From assembly GCA_009739215.1 (NCBI GenBank), contig VSJF01000002.1, forward strand, positions 806,001-870,000: a DNA stretch of 64,000 bases, given 5' to 3'. The stretch's first letter is position 1. Each line of letters starts with the position of its first letter. The stretch comes from Floccularia luteovirens. Its lineage: Eukaryota; Basidiomycota; Agaricomycetes; Agaricales; Squamanitaceae. Positions 48,750-61,828 of the stretch are shown here, piece by piece. Position numbers and translations under genes: made by a program. The notes under the pieces were generated by a model. It saw nothing but the letters and a program-made list of their open reading frames with translations. It ran no database searches and was not told where the DNA came from.

Positions 48750-51700
48750 ATGGAATTCTTCTCCCAAACTTACGTCGCTCTCCGTGGTCCAACTGGAGCA
48801 ACACAGACTCCGGCTGACACTATCGCTCGTCTTAGTGACAGACTTTCTCCCTCTACATTATTAGCAGACAGACGGGCGGCCGTTCTCGCACTTAAAGGCC
48901 TCGCACGAGATTGCAAACAAGATGTCGGTGATCGCGCCCTTCCAGGCCTCCTAGAGGTATTGTCGAATGATGCAGAAATAGATGCAGATATTGGGAAGGC
49001 TGTTTTGGAGACTTTGACCATCTTATGTGATACAGAGGACTCCACGGCAGGCAGCAAGGAGCTAGGCTTCAAACACACGGATTTTGCTCTTGCAAACAAT
49101 AAAATGGTCCATACTCTATTCTCTCTATTGGGAGACACCAACTTTTACACGCGTTTTGCAACCTTACAATTTCTATCAACACTGCTGCAGAACAGACGTC
49201 AAGTTGTACAGGGCTACTTTTTAACAGCACCTGCAGGACCAGGGAGTGTAATTTCCGTTCTTGAAGATAAGAGGGAGATTGTCAGAATTGGTGAGATCAG
49301 TTATTCAGCTGTCTTGATTATGAGACGACGCCAGAACTTGTATGAGCTGAACACGTCATGCCATTTATTCGTTGTGTCTTATTCGTGGTGTCCTTCATAT
49401 CTCTGCCTGTATCATGGAGTCTGGATATATGCTAACTTACCATCCCTTTATCAGAGGCTGTCACTATGGTCCAAAATCTTGTTTCCCAAAGCCCGGATAT
49501 ACAGAAAGTCCTTGCTTTCGAAGGTGGTTTTGAAAAGCTTTATAACACACTCACTCAAGAAGGAGGAATTGAGGGGGGAGTAGTGGCCCAAGGAGCATTG
49601 ACTTGCTTAGATGCACTACTTCGTTTCAATTCTTCAAATCAGGTAAGCAATACTTGATTTGAATGTAATAATCTGACCTTACTTTCTGTCCCAGAGCTAT
49701 TTCCGGGAGACAGCTTTGCCGGCAGAACTCTGTTCTTTGCTTCTCTTTCCCCCTACGATTGATATTCAAACCCCTGCTCCTCAAGAATTTGCGTTACAAT
49801 TCTGGGATGATCAAAAGCTTGCAAATGCCGGTCTTGTGATCGGAATTATGGGGACGCTTATTGGGTCCAAGGGAAGTAACGTGAGTATATAGAAGAGTTT
49901 TCTTCGAAGCTTTTCCCTAACTTCGAATCAGACTAGTGAAGTCTTTCCTTTTATGAGATGTCTAGTAGAAATTGCACTAGCTTCGAATGCACCAACATCT
50001 CTCAAATCCCAGGTATGCAGCAAAGTCAAAAATGTTTACATTCGGTTAACGAAGTGTAGGCGCTTCGTAGACTCCCGTCCACTCTTAATTTTCCCCTATC
50101 AGAAATCACGTTGACACCGTACATCCCTGTCCCAGAAACTAATGGTGAAGAGTGGGATCGCCTAGAACCTACATCGGCTTTGGACGTTTTAGTTGAACTA
50201 GTGATTCATGGGGAGTATAACGGAGTTGTTAGTGGTAAGCGGCTGAAGGATGGGTTAGAACTGCGAACTGCTGCTGTTACAGTGTTTGAGGTATCTTGCC
50301 TTTAATGGATAATTGAAATGCAACTAAAATAGTTTTTCATAGAACTTTGTCCGAAAGGAGGAGATTAAGCAAGCAATTGTACAAGCCATGCTTGTTCCAG
50401 AAACAATTGGTTAGACTTTGCTTCATACGTTGTGCTCCAGAAAAAGCCTCAGTTGTATATTATCTAGACCCATCTAATCCACCACCACCCATCACGCCAC
50501 TCTTACAGGCGCTTGCTTCCCCACCTGATTCCACATCTGCACTAAATCTAGCAAATGTAGAATCCACACATTTTGCGTCACTTCTTTTTGCGCATCTTCT
50601 TCGTTCTTCCCCACGTGCTAAATCCACTGCTCGGGTGATTATACCAAAGTTGGCCGAATCCCAGTCAGAAAAGCATAGCGGTTTCTTTGTCCCCGCGGAT
50701 GGCGCACCTCCGCCACAACCGTCACCCCCTGAAGAAAATGATGATGATGAACCTCAAAGCCTCCTTCAAACACTTAGCGAAAATCTGTCGTTGTCCCTTC
50801 TATCACGTTCAAGGGCGAATACTTCTGATAGAGAAGCACGGGAATGGGATAGATTAGTGGTTGGATACCTTTGCTTACTTGCTCAATGGCTATGGGACGA
50901 TCCTAAATCAGTAAAAGATTTCCTGGATGCTGGTGGCCTTGGAGTAGTGAGTATCCTTTGAAATCCAAGGATAATTCCGCTGAGTTTTTTTCTTGCATAG
51001 TTGGTGGAGCCCATTAACCAAACTTCTGAAGTGGATACTGTCGTCCCTGGCCTATGCGCTTTTCTTCTTGGTATATGTTATGAGTTTAATCGTGATCCAG
51101 GAGAGATAACCAGGTATTTAATTTACAAATACTTCCATCTTGCGTAACGACAAGAATCAACGAGTTATTGGTTTCCAGGGCGAAAATACAACCCATAATT
51201 GACCGCCTCGGAGTTGAGAATTTAACTGGACAGATGGTTCGCTTTCGTGAAGACGAACGCTTCAAGGCTATTGGACCCGATTCTATCGTACTACCATATC
51301 CAAACGCTGGATTGCAAGTAGCTTTGAAAAAGGAGTCAAGTGACGAAGCGGAAATTTGGTTTGATTGGGCATTCGTAGACTTTTGGAAATCAAATTATTG
51401 TGAGCCGCTCATCAGAAGTCGTGATAGTCTCCTCTGAACCGAAGTTCTCAGATACCGTTCAAAGGGGATTTTCCATGGATCCCAATCAATTGTCTTCTTC
51501 TGGTATGTATTGTTTATAATAGCTTGGCCCACTGATTTTTAGTTGAACCATAGGACAAGATGTGGAAACATCAATGCTGATATCATCTTTACGTGAAGTG
51601 ATTTCGAGACAATCAGAAGAAATAGAAAGCCTCCAAAAAAAACTGAAGCAAGCCACTGTTTCCGATAGCGGGGTAAGTCCTATTCTCCGATATCAATGCT

Positions 51701-51938
51701 GACATTGCTAATTTTGTTGAAGTTATCAAATCTCCGTGATCAAATATCGTCGTTATCAGACCAATTACAGAAATCAGAAGATAAGAGGAAAGATGTTGAA
51801 AAAGAACAAGAAGATCTTTTGGTCCTCCTTGATGAAGTATCGAGTAAACGACGAAGGGATAAGGCACGCCTTAGAGAGGCGGGCCTGGATGTATCAGAAG
51901 ACGAGGCTGATGAAGATGAAGATGATGGAGATGAGTAA
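48750..51938 (+). CDS. USO1: Vesicle-tethering protein Uso1/p115
   Basis: The first exon is 48750-49290, then 49455-49642, with further exons to the stop at 51938. The armadillo-like head is clear: ADTIARLSDRLSPSTLLADRRAAVLALKGLAR, FYTRFATLQFLSTLLQNRR, VAQGALTCLDALLRFN, DREAREWDRLVVGYLCLLAQWLWDD and IWFDWAFVDFWKSNYYTVQRG. After it come a coiled coil of about 100 residues (LRDQISSLSDQLQKSEDKR) and an acidic tail (DEADEDEDDGDE). Uso1/p115 tethers ER-derived COPII vesicles to the Golgi with Ypt1/Rab1. The coiled coil is much shorter than the very long rod of yeast Uso1 and closer to animal p115. The first intron (164 bp) is unusually long for the window, and one intron near 50416 has two possible acceptors (43 or 58 bp). 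Confidence 0.92.
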
Positions 51939-52804
51939 AATACGCTATATCGCCTTACAAGTCAGAATATCTTTTTCATTTATTAAATGGAGGACTCCTA
52001 TTTGTTTGTTCTACCTTGCATAGAACGACAAATAGAAAGGCATGGTTGCTCAGGTCCACAACACGGGAACTGCAAAATCACAAGATGAAATACAATTTTA
52101 ATCATAGAGGGAACCACTATTATTATCGACTCGGAACCAGTGCGTACACTGCAAGTTCCGCAGATACTGATATATCCCCCATACTTTTTTGGGGGTAATA
52201 CCATGTATTAATGGCTCCAGAAGATTTAAAATAAGTAATGATGCTCAGATGACCTTGAATTATTGCAGTCATGTTTGACCAAGCGATTTTTAATTGTGCT
52301 AAAATCATATCCTGCCTATCCTTGTGCTTATTTTTGGCTGTCAAGCGTTAAAAAAAGCAAGGTCTTCAGGTGTGAACCCAGTAAGAAGGAAAGTCGGTAC
52401 GCGAAATGTTAAAGACTTACCGTGGATCTGTTCCAGAGGCTTTCTAAGGAGCCGCTTTGTGAGACACCGACCTGGTCCTGGTTTGATTACCAAGCGAGCG
52501 AGTCGTGGGGATTGAAGACCAAAAGAAGTAAATCTATGGTCTAAAACGTCAGCAAACCAAACTACTGGGTGAGGCCGGGTACAGTTCGAGGACACACGAG
52601 GAATTCATTGCAGATCCGCAATACTCGATGAGCCGGTGCACTTCTTTCTTGGCATTTCCCGGTTCAAAGGCTTATTCTTTTCTCGTGTGAGTTCGGCTTT
52701 CATACCGAAACGGTCATGTTTCCACCGGCTCGAAATGTATAAAGCACTCTATATGCTTTTTCATATACTTTGGATTCCTTCCTCCTTTTCACCCTCGTTT
52801 CAAT
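51939..52804. other. Intergenic: USO1 3' flank and MFS promoter
   Basis: 866 bp without a recognised gene. A TATA-like element (tataaagc) lies at 52738-52746, about 60 bp before the permease start. Confidence 0.55.
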
Positions 52805-54969
52805 ATGGCATCTCATTCACAGTCGTCTGTTAGCATCAAGGATGACTTTAAAGGTTCTGCCACAAATATTGAGTTCATTGGTGAAGACAACTTGGCGCAT
52901 CTAGAACTCACCCGGAAGACAATGTCAGTGTGTCGATTGGCGAAGGAGACATTATCCTCGCTTACTCTGATCCATTACAGACGCAAAATAGATTGGCGAA
53001 TGTTACCTCTTCTCGGGATGATATACGCGTTTTCCTTGATTGATCGTTCAAATCTTGGATTTGCCCGTACAGTGGGAATGGACCATGATTTAGTACTGAC
53101 ATTTCTTAGTGACAATCCTCTAAATGCTGATGTTAGGTTTTAGGGTTTATCTATAGGCTCTCGATACAGTATTGTCTCTTGTGTCTATTTTGTACCCTAC
53201 ATATTATGGTATGGTCACAAATCACCTCAGGTCACACCCAACATAATATTTCTCTATTTCAAGCCAACTTCCAAGCAACCTACTTTTGCGCAAGCTAGGC
53301 ATTATCCCTTGGTTGTCATTCTGTACTCTCGCGTGGGGCGCAGTACAACTAAGTATGGGATTTGTACCGACATGGGGCTTCCTTGCGCTGTGCAGGGTGC
53401 TACTTGGCACGTTTGAAGTCAATAACTTTCTCCATCCATGTCTTCGGTTAATTTATGTTCCTTCTGATGACAGGCCGGCTTTTTCCCTGCTATGATTTAC
53501 CTCATTTCGACATGGTATGTATATTTATATAATTTTACTACAAGATTTTCAAGTTGAGCTATGCATAAGGTATACGCGACATGAAGTACAGAAACGGTCA
53601 GCATATGTCCTTTAAAGCTATCTCCATACTATGCTCATATCGTAAATTGAAAATAGACTCGCTGCCTTCTATCTATCTTCTCTCCTTGCCGCGGGCTTCG
53701 CATCTATCTTCGCCTATGCACTCAGTCTCCTTGGGGGTAGACAAGGCCTTGCCGGGTGGTCCTGGATTTTTGTGAACCTCCTTACTTGCAATAATCACAT
53801 AGCGCACTGCCTAATGGCACCTTTTCCTTTAGATTATAGAAGGTGCTATTACCATGGCCTATGGAATCCTCGCATTCTTTTTCTTGCCGGACTTCCCGCA
53901 CCAAAACAAATTCTTGAGTACAGAACAAACCGCTCTAGTGTTAAACCGCATTGAAGCCGATCGTGGAGACTCACTTCCTGATCCCCTGACATGGGAAAAA
54001 CTGTATGATCATGTACTTGACTGGAAAACCTGGGTTTACGGTAAGCGTAACTTTTGTGCAAGATAAGGGATATCCCTTAATTTTTGATAGGGTTGATGTA
54101 TATGTGTGCTACAATGCCTGCCTATGCAATTGGGTTCATAAATTTGGGGTTCGTCTCTGATCAGAAATATCTAATTTCATGGCAGATTCTTCATAACTAT
54201 AATTTTACGGGGTATGGGCTGGAGTGTTACAAATTCGTTGCTTTTGGTACGGTTTATATACAATCCCATTCAAGCTTTGAACTGAAGACCCTGCAACTAC
54301 CCAGAGTGCTCCTCCATACGTTTTCGCTGTTCGTTCTTCCGGATTCATCTGGAAACAGTCAACTAAAACAAATGATATTAGGCAGTCAGCATCTTCTTTT
54401 TCGCATGGCTTTCTGATAAGTATCGCCAACGAGCCATCTTTCTTGCCCTGCAAACAATAATTACATTGATTGGGTTATGCCTGACTGGTTTTGTATCTAC
54501 ATCAGGATGGAGATATTGTGGTAAGTGATTGGGTATTCTCGTTATACTATGGGAAACGACCTTCGTATCGCGGTTTAGGCTTGTTCCTTGCCAATGGGGG
54601 ATCTGCCGGGTGTATTCCAGGGATCTTGGCTTATGTGCGTTTTTATTGAGAAATAGTGAATTACCTTACCATTAACCAACATGCACTTAGTCCTCGAACA
54701 ATATTGTTTCACACACCAAGCGTGCAGTTACGACGGCTATTGTTGTATCCCTCGGAGGTGTCGGAGGAATATTTGCCAGCACCGTTTTTCGCCAAGTCGA
54801 TTTCCCAAATTATTTGCCGGGGATATGGGCAACAATTGCATGCCAGCTGTTCATGCTGGTCCTTCTTGCCATTACAACTACGTATTTTTGGATTCAAAAT
54901 GATAAAGCCCGTCGGGGACTACTCAGCCATCCCATTGAAGGGCAAGAAGGCTTCTTCTACACATTATGA
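52805..54969 (+). CDS. MFS permease, Dal5/allantoate (anion:cation symporter) type
   Basis: A hydrophilic N-terminus leads to RRKIDWRMLPLLGMIYAFSLIDRSNLGFAR, the family's first membrane helix and loop signature. About ten introns are needed, and each gives in-phase family residues: GLSIGSRYSIVSCVYFVPYI, QLPSNLLLRKLG, LLGTFEAGFFPAMIYLISTWYTRHEVQKR, GWSWIFIIEGAITMAYGILAFFFLPDFP, TIILRGMGWSVTNSLLLSAPPYVFA, FFFAWLSDKYRQRAIF and SSNNIVSHTKRAVTTA. The C-terminus is short. Members import small organic anions such as allantoate, ureidosuccinate, nicotinate or plant-derived acids. The substrate cannot be told. About 490 residues, normal for the family. Confidence 0.9.
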
Positions 54970-55213
54970 TAAAATTGCATTAGTCAATCCATCTTGGATA
55001 TCTTGTATCTTGAATCTTGTTATATAACATTTGATGTAAAGTGTACATTTCTTGATTATTATTGCTCTTCCATGCTTGCTATCGTTTGTTTGTTTTTTTG
55101 ATGTAACTGTGTATAAGTACAATGATCCAAGTTTCCCACGATATATGGCAATTTAAATTCAGTCACTTGTTTGAGTCTCCACAGATATCAGTACAAAGTC
55201 AACGCTACCAGTA
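54970..55213. other. Short intergenic region
   Basis: 244 bp after the permease stop, AT-rich, with no feature recognised. It must contain the promoter of the next small gene if that gene is real. Confidence 0.5.
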
Positions 55214-55999
55214 ATGATGCAAACAGAGTTGTTCTGCCAAGAACCTACATCATGTGCAAACTTGACGCTGGTCGAACAAATGGAGTCTAGTTCACCCCTT
55301 TTGCAATATCCAGATACAGCCGATCGTCAGGTGGATGCCACTGTATCACCGCCCAAAAGTATTCAAAAGGAACTACATTTGGATCATCGTGATCATCAAG
55401 TTTCACCGAATGAACAGGACAGGGCAACAAAACAACTTCCAATTGCCACACCCGTACCCCTTCCATATGCAGCTAGGAGCAAGGATGCCATACAGGCTAT
55501 GATATCTTCAGCAGCGCTCTGTGTGTTATACTATCTGCTATGCTTCTTTTATATCGTAAATATATGCTAAACAGTCTTGACAAATCAAGTGCAGCCAACT
55601 AATTCCGGTCAGCAAGATATCGAAGCTGACCATATGGAACAATCAGCAAGTCATATGTCTGTCCGTAACTATTTCACTGGCCCCCGGGTTGGGGTAAGAT
55701 GGCAAAATCCTCACCAAATCCATGGATCGATTCAATCGTATAATTCTTCTCGGCTGATCCTTGATTCTGAGCGGGAGGTCAAGAACCAGAAGGTTTTACG
55801 TCCCATTACACCATCAACCCTCATGGCTCTTACGGAACCATTTCTGATGGCATGGTGTAATTCTCCTGACATTCATCCTCCAGAAGTTCCTTTGCTTCGA
55901 TTTCCAGGTGCTACTATGCAATCGACATTAACTGGGGAATCTGACCATCCCGTTTTGGAATACACAAAGGCGGAAACTTGCAATATGTGGGGCTACTAA
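55214..55999 (+). CDS. Hypothetical disordered protein, 243 aa
   Basis: Two open frames join cleanly across a 54 bp intron (GTGTGT at 55521, CTAAACAG ending 55574): exons 55214-55520 and 55575-55999, 732 bp, phase 1. The joined protein is rich in Gln, Ser, Pro and His, with no membrane helix once the intron is removed and no recognised domain. It lies just downstream of the Dal5-like permease in the same direction. The clean splice is the main support; conservation is unknown, and the call could still be chance. Confidence 0.5.
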
Positions 56000-57089
56000 G
56001 TATACTTTAAATTGGAATGAATATGGAAGATAACGGTTCTGGAATGGTTCACTACGCTATCCCTACCACGACATATCACAGGTTGATTCCAGATATGCCA
56101 GTTCTATACATATATGCGTTTCATCAGCTTCCGTGGCAGTACAATACATGGGTAACAATCCATTAACTTGACATGAAAATGAAATTCAAAACAAACACTT
56201 TTTGACCTCGCCAGGCTTTTGGCGTCCCCAGAACCTAAGTTTCTCTCTGGCCGCAGAAATGTTAACTGTGATATTAATCTCCAGTTGATTGACCTCGATA
56301 GATAGCGGCGGGCCTCGTCCACACATCTCAATAGTTGAGTCATATGCTCAATATGGATCGGTGCTATAACGTTTCATCATTCCTATTTTCTCCACCGGAC
56401 TCAGTGTAAACTTTCTTAGTTTACATATAGCAAGCACTCTTATGTCAGGAAAACTCCATCTCGTAGACAGGTGTGCAGCACTTCGATCCAATCTTCAGCT
56501 TTATTATTTGTATGCGCCTGTAACACTAGATCGACATCCATTGTATAGCTTCAGCATCAGGTTCGATTTATTTCTATATGACAAAATAGTTAATGCTTGT
56601 GGTGGATATACGATTGACAGATCTACGGCGCTCGAACTGAAACACTGTTACATCTAGCCTAACACAAGCCTAAGGGATGTCAATCTGTTTCAAATTTTTT
56701 CCTGCAATCTGGATATCGATGACGTGTTTCCACCAATTTGAAGGACTTTGAATGACTCCGGAAGGTTTCATCGCATATTTTGAAAAGATCAGTGATCTGC
56801 TGAAAAACAAGGAAACATTTGTGGGTTCATATCAATTATGCAGGGTCCCATACTTATGTGTGATTACTTGAACTACGAAGTTCCTAGTGTGTAGTATACA
56901 TTAGGGGTATGTATGGTGGAGATTCAAGCCCTTGCTTAAGAGACTCTTGGGAGTTAACATTTAGACATCAGTGGAAGCAGTTGACAAGAAGGATTTAAAC
57001 CAAGATATACAGCAAATTAACTCAGCAGTGACGTGAAGAAAATGAAGAAATGAGTGATATACTGTGTAGTACATTGCGCTTGATCTATT
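56000..57089. other. Intergenic ~1.1 kb
   Basis: No gene recognised. Frames at 56104-56343 (-) and 56442-56657 (+) overlap nothing informative and have no family residues. The right part is the 3' flank of the GH28 gene. Confidence 0.55.
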
Positions 57090-58949
57090 TTACGTTATTG
57101 TACATGTCGGGAACAAAGCTGCTGAGCCGCCGATAATATTCACATTCTGGCAGGTGTACTTAGCAGCTCCGGATGGTGATCTGGTAGATGTCATGAGTTT
57201 TCAAATTTCATTGCTTTAATAACGAGAAATTTTGGATTTCACGCACGAGAGGTTCAGCTGATCCACTGTGATGTCCGAGCATCGCCCATCTGGAGAACAC
57301 GCTAGAGAGGCAACAACAGAGCCAGTAGACGTTCCAGAGATACTGTTTTGGTGTCGTTAACCATTATCAGTCTTTGGTTTAACATGGACATACTTTCTGA
57401 AAATAATATCTTCAATAAAAGTGTTTGACGGGAATTCTGAACACGCAGCTGCGCTTGTCATGTAGCACTATATTGGATTTGTTACAATTGAGAATGAACT
57501 GTCTTGATAACAAAACATAACCCACTTGATCAATGACAACTGGGTTATCAACCTTGCTCTCAATGAAATTCTCGAACGTTACGTTTTTCACAATTCCACT
57601 CCCAACATTCGCTCCTGCCCAAGCTTTGATACGAGCTCCGTTTTGGGCATTCGTCATTTTGATATTCCTAACAATGAAAGATGATTGAATACAAGTTATC
57701 CCTTCATAAAAAATAGCCTGGAAAACGAACTTTGAAAGGACATTTTCTACAATATCGAACATTCCGGGAAACTGTCCGAGAGATCTGCAGAGCCAATTAA
57801 GTATTCTTAGAGTCGCGAAATATACGTATGTTCTCATACCCAACAGATATACCACTACCACAAAAATAAGCTTAAGTATGACATGATGTATATGCCGCTT
57901 ACTGTGAGCCTGTGCAATCCAAGTTTTGTACAAGGACATTTGTAGCATCTTCCCATAGCTTGATTAGTTGATTCACTTTATCCGTTATAATGGAACTAAC
58001 TTGGTTTAAACGCCACACAGTCATCTCCATTGACGATTACAGAGTTTTCGATAACAACATTATCACTTCTGTAAACATTCCAGCCATCGGTGTTTGAAGC
58101 AAAATGACTGGAATTTGAAACGGCATGAATATTAATGTTGTTGTATCGGATATTATTTCCTTCGTTGACCTGAAAAAGGGTGAGGATGAGGTAGTGAACA
58201 ATACCATGAAATAGCAGGTGCTTACCAAATTGTGCCATTCTGGACCATTGACCATGTTAATATTTTGAACTAAAACATTTGAAGCTTGGAAGACAGTCAA
58301 AATAATTGGGCGTAAAAGTGACGAGTTGGAGGCACTATGGAGCAGGATTAAATTAATTTGCCGAAAATAAAACGAGGTTCCCTTACAAAGCATCCCACCA
58401 AACCTTTGACATCATCATTAGTATGAGTTCACATATTATTTATATCAACTACATACTTGACCAACACCGTCAAGTGTTCCTCCTCCGTCGAGCGTAATAT
58501 GATTTCCCCCGAGGAGCCAGAAAGTCACCTGTGTCTGGAAGGGTATGAAAAACGCATTCTATCACGCGTATTATTAGTCAAGCTTTGGAGAACCAGAAGA
58601 CGGATCACACACCCCAGTCCAATATGGAATATCTGGATTGAAGCGGAGTGTTCCTTCCAGGCTCTACATAAATCTGTTAGTAAAAATGCTCCTTTTCGGG
58701 ATCTGAAGTACCGACAATATGTTTGTTGGATAAACCGGTCATATTCAGCCTCGTCGCAATATTCAAGGTTGTGGACTTTGGTATGGTGACAGTCGAACAA
58801 GCTTTTACAGCATTTAAAAATTGGGGAGAGTCATCGCCACCAGTTGCTTTTAATGTGCAGCTAACTGAGGGTTTAGGTTTTGCATGAGTCGCGATACTAA
58901 GTGCTGGCAAAAGCCCAGCAATGATTAAGAGGTAAAACAGACAACGCAT
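57090..58949 (-). CDS. GH28 polygalacturonase, exo type
   Basis: Thirteen exons fit. A signal peptide (MRCLFYLLIIAGLLPALSIATHA) is followed by the beta-helix. GH28 catalytic motifs are all present: NTDGW, NGDDCVAFKP, GSHGISVGSLGQ and RIKAW, giving the three Asp, the His and the Arg/Lys of the active site. The His motif is assembled from three exons; its centre lies in a 15 bp microexon (57840-57854). The last exons read ISGTSTGSVVASLACS and KYTCQNVNIIGGSAALF before the stop at 57092-57090. The wording of the motifs and long N-terminal part fit fungal exopolygalacturonases, which release galacturonic acid from pectin; rhamnogalacturonan activity is less likely. Confidence 0.92.
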
Positions 58950-59380
58950 TTTGTTGGAAGCACGGACGCGTTTCTCAACTTCCTTTCGTAATTTTATACT
59001 TAAGACGTTCTACTTCGCGGACCGTTGCTACTCCACGAGACTTGACTTTATGACAATCGGCCCGGCTGGCACTTGGTGGAGCGTACCAATCATAACTTAT
59101 GCTTCCGTGGAAATGTAATAAATAGAAACAGAGATGGTTCTGTGCTTCACTCAAGAAGTCCGAGAATGAGGAAGGTAATGGTCAGGAGATGCATTGGGGC
59201 GATATAACGGTCGACAGAAACACATTCGACACGTGGCAGCCACTCTGAGGCAGATGAAGGTAGCTGTGAATGTTACTTACCTTCTGGTATATTTCAATGC
59301 CATGACCCGAAAACGGATTCGTAAATATCCTTTTTCCTATTGAATATATTACATGTATATCTTGGGAACGAAAGCTCCCA
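58950..59380. other. Intergenic: GH28 promoter and GH47 3' flank
   Basis: 431 bp; nothing beyond the expected flanks is recognised. Confidence 0.55.
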
Positions 59381-61828
59381 TCATGACCGAGTGAATTGTG
59401 GGGTAATTGAGGGGGTAAATATGGGTATTGGATGGGCCTATATTAGTTAGGGGTGCCCGTTAAATGAAAATAAGAAGATCTGGTTAAGATTGATGACATA
59501 CCTCCGTATTAAATACGTATTCTGTGAATGAAAGGTTAGAAACTAAATGAAGTAGTTTAATGATGGACATCTCACTGTCAAGAGGTATCAAGCTCGAATT
59601 CGAGAAAGTTAGGTATATGTACTTCAAAGTCTCGCTCTATTGACAGAAAATCTCAGCATCAACATAAGACCGACCAGTAAATTAACATACCAGGAAGAAT
59701 GTCTCTTGCTTGTCCTCTGAACGGATAGGAACAGTATCAACATCCATTATGGTGGCATATCCCCCACTTTCTAGACGGGCGTACTTGTTGATGGAGGAAA
59801 AGATGTTCCATGAATATTCACGATATTTGGTATCACCTGTTAACCTCCACGCGATGAAGAGTGACTCAACAGTTTCGGGTCTATTAACAGCGATTAGCAT
59901 AGGGTTGTTTTGGCTGGTGCATTCCTGACCGGAGCATATATCTAGCGTCATATGACGAAGGGCCACCCTTTCTGTAGCTACGGTTATAACTTGTGAAGCG
60001 AAGTATTTGCTCATCTTACCGAGAGTTTTTGATATACCAATCCGTCTCAGTATCGTGTTGATGACTATTATCTTCTGTCTTGAAATGTGCTATTTCCGGA
60101 GATAATCCCCTACAAGAGAAAACATAAATTTTGGGATAAAATGTGAAAGAATGTCACACGCACGTTGATGTTTCATGAGTGTACATGCATGTTTCTAGGA
60201 GGTCAATTCCTGTCTGCCAGTCACGTTGACCAGTTTGGGATAACTCCTCCATACGAGGTGGGACAGAAACGCTTTCTACTAACGCACCAGACGTTGTTGC
60301 ACCGAGCATTAAAGAACCTGCAAAGAAGCAGACAAGATGATCTTGTTTTGCCTGGAGCTTGTAGTTCCTGATTATACCCATAAATGCACTTTTCAGAGGA
60401 ATTCTAAATGTCGACGTACTGTTTGCCATCGATGTACCCACTGGGAACAAGTTCTGCGATATAAGTCATATTTTTTGTGATAGTCTTTTGCACCAATTTA
60501 TCGTGCACCCCTTGGATAGCAGCATTATACATCTTATAATCCAAGCATAAAGGATCAGACGGAGACTGTAGACACAGGAAGTAAACCTCACCTCATCGTA
60601 GATTTTCTCAGTTCTATTCTAAATAAACAGTTAGTTATTATTGTTACAGATGCTAAAAAAACGCACCGTCTGTAAATACTGTTTTCTGTAGTTATAGAGG
60701 ACACAAAATGAGTATGAAGTGCTTCACAGGCTCAGTTTGACTTACAGCAGATATTCATAGTAAGAATCACCACGGGAGCCCAAACGTATATCTGAAGAAA
60801 CAAAATCTCCCTTGGCAAGGCTAAGTAGGGAAATTAGATGACGCATAGTCCAACGTATAAAATATGTACCTCATATGAATTGGGACAAGGTTATATGGCT
60901 TGTCCGCTTTATCTATCACAGCCATTGCTTTTTCAGCTTTGTACCAATAGTCTGTGTTTCCTGTCAACTCTGCCAAATAGCGGAATTCCAATTGTAAAGT
61001 CGATGCTTCCGCTGTACTGATGGAATCAGGAACGTATTCGTCACGCACTCCTACCCTATTTGCAAGGTTCACAGAAGGAGTTGGTAGTCCGGAGTGAGTG
61101 TCGAACGCTGGTAGCATTCTCTGAGCCAGATCAACGACACGATCTAGGAATAAGGTATCTCCTGTGAGGTTGTATGCTGCCAGGAGGCCACCAAAGACAC
61201 GAATGGTAACCTGTTTTTAAGTAGTAGCGATTAGGGAAGCGGCAGAGCTGAATCTTTGTTGAGTACCTCAAATGTGCTAAAAGTGCCATCTCTATCGAAG
61301 GTCATTTCTTTATTAACCCACTCCCGTGCCCTTTGATATTCTTCATCTAGTCCCATCAATATCATAGTATCAAGAGCGTCCACAACTGTGTAGCCTATTC
61401 CACCGGCTTTGACAATGTTGGACCCCCTATGCGTTATGGGGTGGTATTCGTCGTAACCCATTGCATCCCGTTCTGCAGCTCGTTTAGACAAATGAATTGA
61501 AGAAATAGGAAAACTCACCATACGCTAGCCAGGCATACTGTAGGGAGGAAGGAATGAGATCAAGTCAATGCAATTATGGATGTCATGCCTTGAAAGCTTC
61601 CACGATTTCTTTTTGCTTGGCCACGTCAGAGGTGTTAGTTATATCTTTCTGTTGGTCGGGTTGGTAGGGAGTACGGCTTGTCGACATACTGGCAGGATAA
61701 AGATACTGCACGGATGGCAAACTTTAAAGTTGAATCGCATAATAACTAGGGTCTGACTATACCATGTAAGAGTAGATGACCAAAGTGACTGTAGCAAGTC
61801 CAACGATTAGCTTTTTTGTGGTTCTCAT
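59381..61828 (-). CDS. GH47 alpha-1,2-mannosidase (type II membrane protein)
   Basis: About ten exons. The start MRTTKKLIVGLATVTLVIYSYM is a signal anchor. GH47 blocks follow in order: AERDAMGYDEYHPITHRGSNI, GGIGYTVVDALDTMILMGL, FSTFEVTIRVFGGLLAAY, LAQRMLPAFDTHSGLP, STAEASTLQLEFRYLAELTG, the GDSYYEYLLKQ region, GLSPEIAHFK and NRPETVESLFIAWRLTGD. The C-terminus ETLKYIYLTF...YVFNTEAHPIPIF ends at the TGA at 59383-59381. The Thr of FNTEAHP, which contacts the catalytic Ca2+, is present. Such enzymes trim mannose from N-glycans in the ER or Golgi. Neighbouring GH28 is on the same strand but is unrelated in role. Confidence 0.92.

Noticed and set aside
48568..48804. Minus-strand frame overlapping the USO1 start
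   Set aside because: Reads fairly smoothly but has no partner exons and overlaps a confident gene.
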